Assembly (NCBI RefSeq): GCF_024298965.1
Contig: NZ_CP085193.1
Span: 7,750,001-7,814,000 of the forward strand
Direction: 5' to 3'
Length of the DNA stretch: 64,000 nt
Source of the DNA: Streptomyces rapamycinicus NRRL 5491
Lineage (GTDB): Bacteria; Actinomycetota; Actinomycetes; Streptomycetales; Streptomycetaceae
This document shows positions 62,983 to 64,000 of the stretch, piece after piece. Each line of letters begins with the position of its first letter. Position 1 is the stretch's first letter. The notes beneath the pieces are model-generated. The model was not told the DNA's origin. It searched no databases and saw nothing but the letters and a program-made list of their open reading frames with translations. A program made the translations under genes and the position numbers.

Positions 62983-64000
62983 GGCCGCTCACCAACGGAC
63001 TGGCCCGCGCCGCCGTCCGTTTCAAGCCATCCGCCTTCGCGGGCACCTTCGTCGCCCTGGCCATGGCCGCGGCGATCGTGTCCGCGTGCGGCATCCTGCT
63101 GGAGACCGGGCTGCGGGCCTCCGTACCGCCGCAGCGCTATGCGAGCGCCCCGGTCGTGATCGCCGCCGACCAGCGGGTGCACTACGTCATCGGCCACGGC
63201 GACGACCGCTCGGACGAGTCCGAGCAGGTCCCCGACCGGGCCCGGCTCGACGCCTCCCTGGTGGCCACCGCCGCCCGCACCCCCGGTGCCGCCGCCGCGG
63301 CACCGGACGTGACCTTCCCCCTGCGCACCGCCCACGGTCCGGTCACCGGCCACGGCTGGGGCGCGGCACCCTTCACGGGGGTGGCGCTCGCCTCGGGGGC
63401 CGCGCCCCGTGAGGGCGACGCCGTGCTCAGCCCCGGGGCCGCCCGTGCGGCGGGCACCGGCGTCGGTGGCCGGATCACGGTGACCGCGCCGGACGGCCGC
63501 CACACCTTCCGGGTCTCCGGTGTGACCCGTAAGGCGGGCGGCGCCGACGGTGACGGCCTTACGGCGTGGTTCACCGACCGCCGGGCCCGTGCGCTGAGCG
63601 GCCACCCCGCCACCGTGGACGCCGTCCTCGTCCGCCCCCGCGCCGGCACCGGCCCCGACCGGCTGGCCGCCCACCTGGAGCGGACCGTGAAGGGCGCGGC
63701 GCACGCCCCTCGTGTGCACACCGGCGGCGGGCGCGGCGCCATCGAGGAGCCCTCGCTCGCGAACGCCGAGGAGATGCTCATCGCACTGGGCGGCTCCTTC
63801 GGCGGCATCGCGACCGCCGTCGCCGTCTTCACCACCGCGGGCACCGTCGCCCTCTCCGTGGGCCAGCGTGGCCGCGAGATGGCCCTGCTACGGGCGATCG
63901 GCGCCACCCCGCGCCAGATCCGCCGCTCGGTCGCGGCCGAGGCGCTGCTGGTCGCCCCGCTCGCGGGCGCGGTCGGACTGCTGCCCGGATGCGCGCTCGC
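62979..64000 (+). CDS. FtsX-like ABC permease (cut by window edge)
   Basis: About 340 residues are visible. After a basic N-terminus come a membrane helix (FAGTFVALAMAAAIVSACGILL), a large outer MacB-like domain (about 55-240, including FTGVALASGAAPREGDAVLSP and VSGVTRKAGG) and the next helix (SFGGIATAVAVFTTAGTVALSVG) followed by REMALLRAIGATPRQIRRSVAAEALLVAPLAG, the typical FtsX cytoplasmic loop. It runs off the right edge, so the second half of the permease is not seen. Confidence 0.92.

Overview
The window is chromosomal DNA from a streptomycete or close relative. It is very high in G+C, with strong third-position GC bias, GTG starts, GC-rich hairpin terminators and a few TTA codons. Its gene content also fits: CsnR-type chitosan-oligosaccharide uptake, PknG/GlnH/GlnX signalling, a Nur-controlled Fe-SOD, SpoIIE-type phosphatases and many secreted glycoside hydrolases. 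No tRNA, rRNA, insertion sequence, prophage or CRISPR array was found. Apart from the cut genes at each edge (vWA protein on the left, FtsX-like permease on the right), all genes are intact.

Layout. (1) 1-8645, all minus strand: a signalling cluster of glnX, glnH, a hypothetical gene, a PknG-like kinase with TPRs, a zinc-ribbon PP2C phosphatase and a vWA protein. (2) 8779-15744, all minus: csnR-E-F-G-H-K, a ROK repressor, an ABC importer, a GH4 enzyme and a sugar kinase, with an operator-like palindrome just upstream of csnR. (3) 15984-31734: a sedolisin protease, an MscS channel, an HNH nuclease, a GH84 enzyme, a repeat-containing small protein coupled to malQ, a GH29 fucosidase, a small membrane protein, an acyl-ACP desaturase and a Sel1/TPR protein. 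(4) 31807-42337: aminopeptidase N, aspartate-semialdehyde dehydrogenase, a Tat-exported metallophosphoesterase, an AbiEi-like protein, a second aminopeptidase N and a mycothiol-type DsbA-like oxidoreductase. (5) 42441-58027, more accessory in character: bioY, an APC permease, a two-gene NLR/effector module, sodF with a Nur box, a GH27 galactosidase, a class II aldolase, a tctABC importer with its ArsR-type regulator, an esterase-like hydrolase and a second APC permease. (6) 58209-64000: rpiB-nei, an Eis-like acetyltransferase, a SpoIIE-type phosphatase and an ABC exporter cut by the window edge.

The most exciting item is the module at 44719-47354. A 140-residue protein with a hydrophobic N-terminus ends in an 18-residue motif. 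That motif recurs at the N-terminus of the next, translationally coupled gene, which encodes an NB-ARC/TPR receptor. This is the architecture of NLR-controlled amyloid-signalling cell-death systems (BASS motif plus Bell-type effector). The receptor gene carries a TTA codon, so it may depend on bldA, and the effector promoter faces the Nur-controlled sodF promoter.

The gene order pepN / Rv2466c-like / rpiB / nei is contiguous in mycobacteria (Rv2467 to Rv2464c). Here it is split by about 15.9 kb that holds this module and several transport and catabolic genes. The window also carries several short (9-24 bp) tandem duplications in linkers and intergenic DNA, and an octamer, CCTTACGG, that recurs more often than base composition predicts.
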